In this document: positions 63,301 to 64,000 of the stretch, one piece after another
Layout of the letters: the number at the start of each line of letters is the position of its first letter
How positions within the stretch are numbered: the stretch's first letter is position 1
Made by a program: the position numbers and the translations under genes
Origin: Lucifuga dentata
Lineage: Eukaryota > Chordata > Actinopteri > Ophidiiformes > Bythitidae
Assembly (NCBI GenBank): GCA_014773175.1
Contig: VXCM01000134.1
Span: 181,494 to 245,493, forward strand
Reading direction: 5' to 3'
DNA length: 64,000 nucleotides
Notes under the pieces: generated by a model
Told to the model about the DNA's origin: nothing
The model's input: only the letters and a program-made list of their open reading frames with translations
The model's database searches: none

Positions 63301-63453
63301 CTTTGGTTCCCACTTAACACCGACTTGTGATGGTGGGATTTGAGCGGGCAGCAAAGGTGTCAGAGCGACAAACTCACCTCCTTCTTCTGCTCTGACTGTT
63401 GAGGGCAAAATGAAAGCCAGTAAACATCCACAAAGCCAGAGAAATAAATCCAT
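1..63453 (-). CDS. nrp2: neuropilin-2 gene, 5' ten coding exons (3' part beyond window)
   Basis: This entry spans the coding part of the gene inside the window; individual exons are listed separately. Joined in frame, the ten exons give 537 residues: signal peptide (about 1-22), CUB1 (about 30-144), CUB2 (about 150-268), F5/8C domain b1 (278-428) and the start of b2 (from 435). Neuropilins are single-pass cell-surface co-receptors for class 3 semaphorins and VEGF-family ligands, acting with plexins and VEGF receptors. NRP2 rather than NRP1 is supported by segments such as GEDWMVYRHGKNHK in b1, FEIEKLDC in CUB1 and GMLSGL..DSQISASS in b2. Every junction has GT-AG and the phases close exactly. 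Missing here: the end of b2, MAM, transmembrane helix and tail. Whether this is teleost nrp2a or nrp2b is not decided. Confidence 0.95.
142..650 (-). other. nrp2: nrp2 intron 9 (509 bp)
   Basis: Short AT-rich intron within b2, with no recognisable repeat. It lies at the position homologous to intron 6 in b1. Confidence 0.9.
651..826 (-). CDS. nrp2: nrp2 exon 9: first part of F5/8C domain b2
   Basis: This exon encodes residues 432-490. It begins DAPCSELQGMLSGLLPDSQI, continues SASSMRDIHGSMGAARLVAS and RSGWFPNPTQ, and ends AGEEWLQ. Cys435 opens the b2 disulfide. The acceptor CCCCTGTCCAG lies at 827-837. Just beyond it, the pyrimidine tract is an unstable (CT)n microsatellite interrupted by an assembly N at 846. 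The donor is CAA/gtaggt at 649-650, a weaker exon end than CAG. The phase-0 break at WLQ|VDL is in the same place as the exon 6/7 break in b1. Confidence 0.94.
847..880. repeat. (GA)n microsatellite at exon 9 acceptor
   Basis: About 17 GA units; on the transcribed strand a (CT)n tract 21 bases before exon 9. An N lies at 846. Confidence 0.95.
4005..4051. repeat. (CT)n microsatellite
   Basis: Uninterrupted CT dinucleotides in intron 8. Confidence 0.95.
4462..4491. repeat. (TG)n microsatellite
   Basis: Uninterrupted TG dinucleotides in intron 8. Confidence 0.95.
4778..5008. mobile_element. TTAA-flanked non-autonomous element, short copy 1
   Basis: Starts AGGACCATACC and ends GGTATGGTCCT, with TTAA on both sides (4774-4777 and 5009-5012). 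At 231 bp it keeps the left half of the family sequence and a shortened right end, so it is internally deleted. TTAA duplication is typical of the piggyBac superfamily, but the termini are not the usual CCC type, so the superfamily is inferred only. Confidence 0.75.
5268..5412 (-). CDS. nrp2: nrp2 exon 8: end of F5/8C domain b1
   Basis: This exon encodes residues 384-431: VFHANTDPTEVVLNRIPQPV, LARFVRIKPQTWKNGIALRF and ELYGCQIT. The pattern RFVRI.P.TW..GIALR.EL.GC is the C-terminal signature of a discoidin-fold domain. Cys428 closes b1 by pairing with Cys278. The acceptor is TTCTCTAG at 5413-5420 and the donor is ACGG/gtaaga at 5266-5267. It ends phase 1, so Asp432 (G|AT) is split and the next domain begins in the following exon. 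Confidence 0.95.
5485..6045. repeat. old interspersed repeat family D, copy 1
   Basis: Shares ordered blocks with 45155-45570: AGGAACT.AGGAAC, CTGGGTGGAGC, GATTGGTCAG, AATTTCCATAAT, GCAAGAAACTC.CTGAAG and AAACTTTAGGTCC. It contains two T homopolymers, one with an N at 5778. Old and diverged; its class is not recognised. Confidence 0.55.
8219..8351. other. assembly duplication around N 8285
   Basis: Identical 66-bp copies (8219-8284 and 8286-8351) separated by one N. Confidence 0.9.
8478..8612 (-). pseudogene. hspe1: hspe1 (Hsp10 chaperonin) 3' fragment, retrocopy or captured piece
   Basis: Forty-four codons and a stop, uninterrupted on the minus strand: GGQPVNMKVGQKILLPEYGG, then TKVSLDDKDYFLFRD, TNILGRYVE and TGA. 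This matches the C-terminal 40% of mitochondrial Hsp10 (LPEYGGTKV.LDDKDYFLFRD, GKYVD at the end), including the position of the stop. The N-terminal half, with the mobile loop, is missing and no in-frame start precedes it, so it cannot make a working chaperonin. The absence of an intron where the parent gene is expected to have one suggests an RNA-derived copy; no poly-A tail is visible after the stop. It lies inside repeat family B. Confidence 0.85.
9525..9968. mobile_element. Harbinger-like MITE, copy 1
   Basis: A 444-bp element with inverted ends AGCCTGGTTCATG and CATGAATCAGGCT, flanked by TAA (9522-9524 and 9969-9971). It shares internal stretches such as GCGGTTGGTTAACCGC with the element at 24288-24688. 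The TAA target and the 'GGCTGGTTTATGC' type end are those of fish Harbinger/PIF MITEs; the superfamily is from established patterns, not a search. Confidence 0.7.
9972..10195. mobile_element. Harbinger-like MITE, copy 2 (abuts copy 1)
   Basis: A 224-bp element with inverted ends CTGGTTTATGCTTAATG and CATTAAGCATAAACCAG, flanked by TAA (9969-9971, shared with copy 1, and 10196-10198). The interior differs from copy 1, so it is a related but distinct subfamily. Confidence 0.72.
10925..10983. repeat. compound (TG)n(TA)n microsatellite
   Basis: TG run 10925-10969 passing directly into a TA run. Confidence 0.95.
11111..11172. repeat. (CA)n microsatellite with GCGCGC interruption
   Basis: Two CA blocks separated by TACATGTGCGCGCGC, a potential Z-DNA-forming alternating tract. 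Confidence 0.9.
12087..12131. repeat. (TTTC)n tetranucleotide array
   Basis: About 11 tandem CTTT units inside a longer pyrimidine-rich tract (about 11640-12230). Confidence 0.95.
13507..13550. repeat. (TG)n microsatellite
   Basis: Twenty-two TG units. Confidence 0.95.
15111..15157. repeat. (CA)n microsatellite
   Basis: Long CA run in intron 7. Confidence 0.95.
16441..16478. repeat. perfect 17-bp hairpin
   Basis: Arms CTGTACCTTTTGTTACT (16441-16457) and AGTAACAAAAGGTACAG (16462-16478) with a 4-base loop. Probably the core of a short foldback element. Confidence 0.8.
16668..16823 (-). CDS. nrp2: nrp2 exon 7: middle of F5/8C domain b1
   Basis: This exon encodes residues 332-383 in complete codons. 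It reads VDLHVLKVLTGIATQGAIS, KETQKSYYVTTFKLEVSTNG and EDWMVYRHGKNHK. Ser350, Thr353 and Tyr357 are the residues that hold the ligand carboxylate in neuropilin b1, and all are kept. The stretch STNGEDWMVYRHGKNHK is near-identical to human NRP2 and unlike NRP1, which is the best single argument for the paralogue assignment. The acceptor is CCCCTACAG at 16824-16832 and the donor is AAG/gtagga at 16666-16667. Both ends are phase 0. Confidence 0.96.
17698..18037. repeat. cluster of (TG)n, (CA)n and (GA)n microsatellites
   Basis: TG at 17698-17742, CA at 17849-17892 and GA at 17996-18037, so inverted TG/CA tracts lie about 105 bp apart. Confidence 0.95.
18163..18249. repeat. compound pentanucleotide array
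   Basis: Blocks of TAGAA units, then CACAG, then CATAG, then back to AATAG, all in the same 5-bp register. Confidence 0.95.
18954..18988. repeat. perfect 16-bp hairpin, 3-base loop
   Basis: Arms CATGCTGTTGTTATTT (18954-18969) and AAATAACAACAGCATG (18973-18988). It is a stand-alone palindrome, followed about 50 bp later by a GA microsatellite. Confidence 0.8.
20628..20797 (-). CDS. nrp2: nrp2 exon 6: first half of F5/8C domain b1
   Basis: This exon encodes residues 275-331. It starts FHCSNAFGMESGKI, with Cys278 expected to pair with Cys428 across the domain. It continues DDQITASSSFYDGHW, then ARLNYNDNAWTPNEDS and NREYIQ. The b1 domain binds C-terminal arginine (CendR) ligands such as VEGF tails. 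Pocket residues visible here are Trp305, Thr320 and Asp324. Phe300 stands where human NRP2 and NRP1 have tyrosine. The acceptor is TTTGTAG at 20798-20804; the donor is CAG/gtatgt at 20626-20627, phase 0. Confidence 0.95.
20798..21529 (-). other. nrp2: nrp2 intron 5 (732 bp, mostly transposon)
   Basis: Short intron between CUB2 and b1. About 581 of its 732 bases are one TTAA-flanked transposon copy. Without it the intron would be about 147 bases. Confidence 0.9.
20939..21519. mobile_element. TTAA-flanked non-autonomous element, copy 2 (in intron 5)
   Basis: A 581-bp, near full-length copy flanked by TTAA (20935-20938 and 21520-21523). The left end is diverged (AGTACTGTACTACCC) while the right end is well kept. 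It carries the family's core motifs GACTATATTCCCCGG and CAACAAGTTGATTTTA. It has no ORF of note. It ends ten bases inside intron 5, next to the exon 5 donor. Confidence 0.85.
21530..21685 (-). CDS. nrp2: nrp2 exon 5: end of CUB2 and linker to b1
   Basis: This exon encodes residues 223-274: VGPLIGRYCG, PPEIQSSTGILSLSFHTDM, AVAKDGFSARYNMTHKE and VSE. Cys231 pairs with Cys209, and Asp253 completes the CUB2 calcium-site set. Asn266-Met-Thr is a potential N-glycosylation site just before the CUB2-b1 linker. The acceptor is GGCAG at 21686-21690. The donor is GAAA/gtaagt at 21528-21529, ending in phase 1. A transposon copy ends ten bases into the following intron, so the donor and its immediate surroundings are the only ancestral sequence on that side. 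Confidence 0.95.
22087..22140. repeat. (TG)n microsatellite, interrupted
   Basis: TG run with two GTGCG interruptions in intron 4. Confidence 0.9.
22396..22450. repeat. (GAGAA)n pentanucleotide array
   Basis: Eleven perfect GAGAA-type units in intron 4. Confidence 0.95.
23601..23828 (-). CDS. nrp2: nrp2 exon 4: most of CUB2 (a2)
   Basis: This exon encodes residues 147-222. It starts GSDCSRNFTSPSG, continues IESPGFPDKYPHNLEC, and ends EGDCKYDWLEVWDGLPG, diagnostic of the NRP2 second CUB domain. Cys150-Cys176 is the first disulfide and Cys209 starts the second. Asn153-Phe-Thr is an N-glycosylation sequon, also present in the human protein as NFTS. Glu198 and Asp212 are at calcium-site positions. 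The acceptor is CTCCAG at 23829-23834 and the donor is GGAG/gtgagt at 23599-23600. Both ends are phase 1, making this a symmetrical exon. Confidence 0.95.
24288..24688. mobile_element. Harbinger-like MITE, copy 3
   Basis: A 401-bp element of the same subfamily as 9525-9968: it shares the CATGACGACC, GGTTGGTTAACCGC and GGTGTGTGACCACGC type segments in the same order. TAA lies at 24285-24287 and 24689-24691. Confidence 0.7.
25010..25051. repeat. (GA)n microsatellite
   Basis: Long GA run in intron 3. Confidence 0.95.
26535..26570. repeat. (CA)n microsatellite
   Basis: CA run in intron 3, preceding a pyrimidine-rich tract to about 27.1 kb. Confidence 0.95.
27819..28247. mobile_element. interspersed repeat family B, copy 2
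   Basis: About 430 bp in intron 3 homologous to 8183-8872. Its second half contains internal tandem-like units with the phrases GGCAGGCTG.GGCAC and AAACAGGCATGTTTTCAAC. Its open frames are by-products of the repeat and not genes. Confidence 0.6.
29549..29580. repeat. (CA)n microsatellite beside GGAGA units
   Basis: CA run; short GGAGA pentamers lie just upstream at about 29506-29527. Confidence 0.9.
31354..31393. repeat. (CA)n microsatellite
   Basis: CA run in intron 3. Confidence 0.95.
32342..32523 (-). CDS. nrp2: nrp2 exon 3: second part of CUB1 (a1)
   Basis: This exon encodes residues 86-146 and completes CUB1: YDYVEIHDGNSESADLLGKHC, then APAPIISSG, IKFVSDYAHQGAGFSLRYE and IFKTG. This is highly similar to human NRP2 at the same place. 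Cys107 pairs with Cys85. Asp88 and Asp129 complete the acidic calcium-site set begun by Glu81 in exon 2. The acceptor is CTGCAG/G at 32524-32529 and the donor is ACTG/gtgagt at 32340-32341. It ends in phase 1, so Gly147 is split G|GC, and the next domain starts exactly at an exon border. Confidence 0.95.
35289..35867. mobile_element. TTAA-flanked non-autonomous element, copy 3
   Basis: A 579-bp full-length copy with clean TTAA on both sides (35285-35288 and 35868-35871). The two ends form an imperfect inverted repeat of roughly 85 bp, running inward to TTTCCCAAAG. The flanks show no longer duplication, supporting a 4-bp target site. Confidence 0.85.
35872..36216 (+). pseudogene. LINE reverse-transcriptase fragment (degenerate)
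   Basis: Two RT motifs of a non-LTR retrotransposon are readable: LDKGGVVGAVFLHLHKAF (about 35877-35930) and GEPQGSVIGPLLFSI (36084-36128), followed by MYADDTVI (36177-36200) with the catalytic YADD at 36180-36191. A frameshift follows KAF, and stop codons lie at the DL and after TVIH positions. It is a dead fragment. It starts right at the TTAA of element copy 3. The motif style fits the L2/CR1/Jockey group, without certainty on clade. Confidence 0.8.
36783..36967. mobile_element. TTAA-flanked element, foldback-type copy 4
   Basis: A 185-bp copy consisting almost only of the terminal inverted repeats, with TTAA at 36779-36782 and 36968-36971. The central 400 bp of the family are missing. 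Such solo-terminal forms are common MITE derivatives. Confidence 0.82.
38453..38491. repeat. (ATC)n trinucleotide array
   Basis: About 13 ATC units in intron 2; a GA run with an N (38147) lies 300 bp upstream. Confidence 0.95.
39536..40166. mobile_element. TTAA-flanked non-autonomous element, copy 5
   Basis: Full-length type copy with TTAA at 39532-39535 and 40167-40170. Its apparent 631 bp is inflated by a 65-bp assembly duplication around the N at 39714. A second N at 39885 followed by poly-A replaces about 50 bp found in the other copies. Confidence 0.82.
39649..39779. other. assembly duplication around N 39714
   Basis: Identical 65-bp copies separated by one N, inside TTAA-element copy 5. 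Confidence 0.9.
40726..41550 (-). mobile_element. hAT transposon remnant with BED-finger-like ORF
   Basis: The minus-strand ORF at 41240-41431 reads MMATPPRPKTSKVWQHFTL, NPGQNGCNLQHL and MLEHLRRRRVGSLVDEDLSR. SKVWQHF and the LEHLRR block are the usual start and end of the BED zinc finger in hAT/ZBED proteins. The second histidine of the finger is Arg and the cysteine pair is disturbed, so the finger is broken. The ends resemble the fish TAGGGCTGC...GATTAATCGA type (ATCGATGATTCAAGTCG at 41488-41504). The exact borders are approximate. Confidence 0.6.
41903..41942. repeat. perfect 19-bp hairpin, 2-base loop
   Basis: Arms CAGGTGTGTACATACTGTA (41903-41921) and TACAGTATGTACACACCTG (41924-41942). 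It also contains CAGGTG E-box-like ends, which may be incidental. Confidence 0.8.
42151..42273. other. assembly duplication around N 42212
   Basis: Identical 61-bp copies, each TTCAAAGATACACACATG followed by a CA repeat. Confidence 0.88.
42586..42627. repeat. (TG)n microsatellite
   Basis: TG run directly after a single-N gap (42585). Confidence 0.9.
43389..43455. repeat. (GAGAA)n pentanucleotide array
   Basis: About 13 units of the same pentamer as at 22396-22450. Confidence 0.95.
43621..43667. repeat. (TG)n microsatellite
   Basis: Long TG run; another follows at 43786-43822. Confidence 0.95.
44140..44540. repeat. purine-rich GA microsatellite block
   Basis: Three GA runs (about 44148-44176, 44288-44370, 44505-44537) in an almost pure-purine setting, with an N at 44504. 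Confidence 0.9.
44620..44748. other. assembly duplication around N 44684
   Basis: Identical 64-bp copies starting GGACCCTGACGCTGC and running into TG repeat. Confidence 0.88.
45155..45570. repeat. old interspersed repeat family D, copy 2
   Basis: Homologous to 5485-6045 over most of its length, in the same orientation and block order. Related scraps appear near 2510-2640 and 12670-12830 but are too diverged to delimit. Confidence 0.5.
46410..46448. repeat. (TG)n microsatellite
   Basis: TG run in intron 2. Confidence 0.95.
46713..47073. repeat. very long (CA)n region with assembly gap
   Basis: CA runs at 46713-46792 and about 46912-46949, then 74 N (46951-47024), then CA to 47073. The true length is unknown. 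Confidence 0.9.
46951..47024. other. assembly gap (74 N)
   Basis: The only multi-base N run in the window, bounded by CA repeat on both sides. Confidence 0.99.
48111..48486. mobile_element. TA-flanked MITE (Tigger/pogo-like ends)
   Basis: 376 bp with inverted ends CAGGCAGCCTCCGGGTTATG and (reverse) CAGGCAGTCCCCACGTCCGA, flanked by TA (48109-48110 and 48487-48488). Ends of this kind and a TA target belong to the Tc1/mariner-pogo group. No transposase is encoded. Confidence 0.65.
48592..48865. mobile_element. palindromic foldback MITE
   Basis: Two long arms, near-perfect reverse complements, run inward from CACTGTAAAATGTGACAAG and its mirror CTTGTCACATTTTACAGTG, with TA on both sides. The arms include TTAAAAAATGTAGGAAACCG and GGTAAGTAAATATAACTATT and meet at about 48770. 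A 63-bp assembly duplication around the N at 48690 inflates the left arm; the true length is near 210 bp. Confidence 0.75.
48627..48753. other. assembly duplication around N 48690
   Basis: Identical 63-bp copies inside the foldback MITE. Confidence 0.9.
49621..49801 (-). CDS. nrp2: nrp2 exon 2: first part of CUB1 (a1)
   Basis: This exon encodes residues 26-85 plus two bases. It opens CUB1 with PEPCGS, then DAGYITTPGYP and NCRWVITAPEPSQRIVLNF, and ends FEIEKLDCR. These match the opening of NRP2 CUB1 closely. Cys30 and Cys57 should form the first CUB disulfide, and Cys85 begins the second. Glu81 sits at the usual first acidic position of a CUB calcium site. The acceptor is a pyrimidine tract followed by CACAG at 49802-49806; the donor is CAG/gtatga at 49619-49620. 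The phase-2 junction splits Arg86 (AG|G). The a1 domain is part of the semaphorin-binding face of neuropilins. Confidence 0.95.
50153..50205. repeat. (CA)n microsatellite
   Basis: Long CA run 350 bp upstream of exon 2 on the transcribed strand. Confidence 0.95.
50545..51050. repeat. interspersed repeat family E, copy 1
   Basis: Contains GGATCTGGACTAAACTGCACC and ends ACATAACTTCCTTGGCAGAG, a widespread fish repeat tail (ACATAACCTCCTTGGCGGAGG type). A 64-bp assembly duplication around the N at 50766 and a TA run (50890-50912) lie within it. Confidence 0.5.
50702..50830. other. assembly duplication around N 50766
   Basis: Identical 64-bp copies starting TGCACCTGTTGCTTG. Confidence 0.9.
52700..53348. 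mobile_element. TTAA-flanked non-autonomous element, copy 6
   Basis: Full-length type copy. The left flank is TTAA (52696-52699); the right flank has drifted to TTAC (53349-53352). A 67-bp assembly duplication around the N at 52785 inflates its length. Confidence 0.8.
52718..52852. other. assembly duplication around N 52785
   Basis: Identical 67-bp copies inside TTAA-element copy 6. Confidence 0.9.
53371..53468. mobile_element. Harbinger-like MITE fragment, copy 4
   Basis: A 98-bp element beginning GGCTGGTTTATGCTTAACATGG with a decayed right end near CAGCAGGCC and TAA on both sides. It sits 22 bp beyond the end of TTAA-element copy 6. Confidence 0.55.
53685..53717. repeat. perfect 14-bp hairpin
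   Basis: Arms AGTCTCAACAAAAG (53685-53698) and CTTTTGTTGAGACT (53704-53717) with a 5-base loop, followed by a T-rich run on the plus strand. Confidence 0.75.
54110..54169. repeat. (CA)n microsatellite
   Basis: About 30 CA units in intron 1. Confidence 0.95.
57252..57299. repeat. (GA)n microsatellite
   Basis: About 24 GA units directly after an N (57251). Confidence 0.95.
58215..58854. mobile_element. TTAA-flanked non-autonomous element, copy 7
   Basis: Full-length type copy with TTAA at 58211-58214 and 58855-58858. A 63-bp assembly duplication around the N at 58668 inflates its length to 640 bp. Confidence 0.83.
58605..58731. other. assembly duplication around N 58668
   Basis: Identical 63-bp copies inside TTAA-element copy 7. 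Confidence 0.9.
59640..59940. repeat. interspersed repeat family E, copy 2
   Basis: Contains GACCTAGACCAAACTGCACC, TTGAAAACTGGTTCATAAC, GTAATCCTGCTGTCAAACA and AACAACCTTGGTGGAGGTAA. It is the same family as 50545-51050, here with a better-preserved 3' part. Confidence 0.5.
62161..62540. promoter_or_regulatory. CpG-dense block in intron 1
   Basis: By hand count about 27 CpG dinucleotides lie in 380 bp, in a region otherwise almost free of CpG. It is 0.9-1.2 kb downstream of exon 1 on the transcribed strand. A 104-codon plus-strand frame crosses it (62237-62551) but has no recognisable protein features. The block may be a promoter-proximal CpG island, an alternative or antisense promoter, or a GC-rich first-intron enhancer. 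Confidence 0.45.
63378..63453 (-). CDS. nrp2: nrp2 exon 1: start codon and signal peptide
   Basis: This exon encodes residues 1-25, beginning MDLFLWLCGCLLAFILP, a typical secretory signal with a hydrophobic core at about residues 3-17 and likely cleavage near TVRA/EEG. The start was chosen because MDLF aligns with the MDMF start of human NRP2. An in-frame ATG ten codons upstream (63481-63483) would add a Gly-rich stretch not expected in the family. The exon ends with one base of a codon (phase 1) at a consensus donor, G/gtgagt, at 63376-63377. The spliced codon G|CT restores Ala26. The residues after cleavage differ from human, as is usual for this region. Confidence 0.9.
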
Positions 63454-64000
63454 CTTTCCTCCTCCGGTGAGGAGAAAAATCACCTCCTCTCCTCCTGTGT
63501 GATCTTAGAATATCTGACTCAAAGCTGTAGTCCAAAGTTACTCTTTCCTCTCAGGCGCACACGAGTTGTGTCCAAAATCCACTGTGAGTTTTACTGGACT
63601 CTCCAGGGATAAAAAAAACAAAAAACAAAAAAAAGCGCGTGCAGCACTGTTTGCTTCTTTCGGGGAAACAATTCCTGTGAAATGTCTACTCCAAACACAT
63701 TATTAAGCTGCAAAATCCATTTCGGTGCGCACAGGCTGCAGCTCAGTCACCACGCGTGGATACAGAACTCGCAGACGCCGATGGCAGCCAAAATTCAATT
63801 TCAGAGTAGAAATCACTGGTAAACATCACCAGGAGCCAAAAGAAACATCAGCCGCCAAACAGACGTTTAACACAAACTAAAAGAAGTATCAATAATATAT
63901 CTCTTTAAAAGCCAGAATCTTTCCAACACTTATGCTGAGTCTCCCTCTCTCTCTGGCGTTTTTACTTGGAAAAAAAAAAAATCTGAATTAAGAGAGAAAA
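63454..64000 (-). promoter_or_regulatory. nrp2: nrp2 5' UTR and upstream flank
   Basis: This stretch lies directly upstream of the start codon on the minus strand and must hold the 5' untranslated region, at least in part. It has several CpGs around 63636-63780 and A/T homopolymers. No unambiguous TATA box or start site can be fixed by eye. One in-frame upstream ATG (63481-63483) runs straight into the main ORF. Whether another non-coding exon lies upstream cannot be told. Confidence 0.5.

Larger units (their letters stand above)
49802..63377 (-). other. nrp2: nrp2 intron 1 (13.6 kb)
   Basis: GT-AG intron between the signal-peptide exon and CUB1. It contains a CpG-dense block (62161-62540), two TTAA-flanked element copies (52.7-53.3 and 58.2-58.9 kb), a Harbinger-like MITE fragment (53371-53468), two copies of a repeat ending in an ACCTCC-type tail, and many GA/CA microsatellites. 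Complex, low-repeat sequence at 59.25-59.6 kb and 55.0-55.25 kb looks like candidate conserved non-coding DNA. No coding sequence is supported in it. Confidence 0.9.

Noticed and set aside
63454..63483. Upstream in-frame ATG of nrp2
   Set aside because: The ten extra residues (MIFLLTGGGK) do not match family starts, while MDLF matches human MDMF; kept only as a possible alternative start.

Overview
This is vertebrate nuclear DNA, almost certainly from a ray-finned (teleost) fish. It is AT-rich and intron-dominated, dense in (CA)n, (GA)n and pentanucleotide microsatellites, and scattered with short non-autonomous transposons of fish type. It reads as a draft assembly: it has many single-base N gaps and one 74-base N run at 46951-47024. 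No operon, bacterial or viral gene organisation is present.

One gene fills the window, read on the minus strand: neuropilin-2 (nrp2; the teleost a/b copy cannot be decided from sequence alone). Ten coding exons can be placed to the base by GT-AG splice sites and continuous reading phase: 63378-63453, 49621-49801, 32342-32523, 23601-23828, 21530-21685, 20628-20797, 16668-16823, 5268-5412, 651-826 and 1-141. Together they encode residues 1-537: signal peptide, CUB1 (a1), CUB2 (a2), the first F5/8-type C (discoidin) domain b1, and the first half of b2. The rest of b2, the MAM domain, the transmembrane segment and the cytoplasmic tail lie beyond position 1. Neuropilin-2 is a co-receptor for class 3 semaphorins and for VEGF-C-type ligands. 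Most residues of the b1 pocket for C-terminal arginine are present, with Phe where human NRP2 has Tyr.

The introns (0.5 to 17 kb) hold the rest. Seven copies of one TTAA-flanked, long-inverted-repeat element occur; one makes up about 80% of intron 5 and ends 10 nt from the splice donor. There are four Harbinger-like TAA-flanked MITEs, two of them back to back. A nested insertion at 8.1-9.0 kb carries a 3' fragment of the Hsp10 gene (hspe1) with its stop codon. Also present are a decayed LINE reverse-transcriptase piece (YADDT motif), a hAT remnant with a BED-finger-like ORF, a TA-flanked MITE, a foldback MITE, several perfect hairpins and a CpG-dense block 1 kb inside intron 1.

Eight of the single-N gaps are flanked by exact 61-67 bp direct duplications. 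These are best read as unmerged contig overlaps, not biology. I see no convincing new molecular system. The most informative observations are the transposon at the exon 5 donor, the nested hspe1 fragment, the TTAA element family, the b1-pocket substitution and the phase-1 module structure of the gene.
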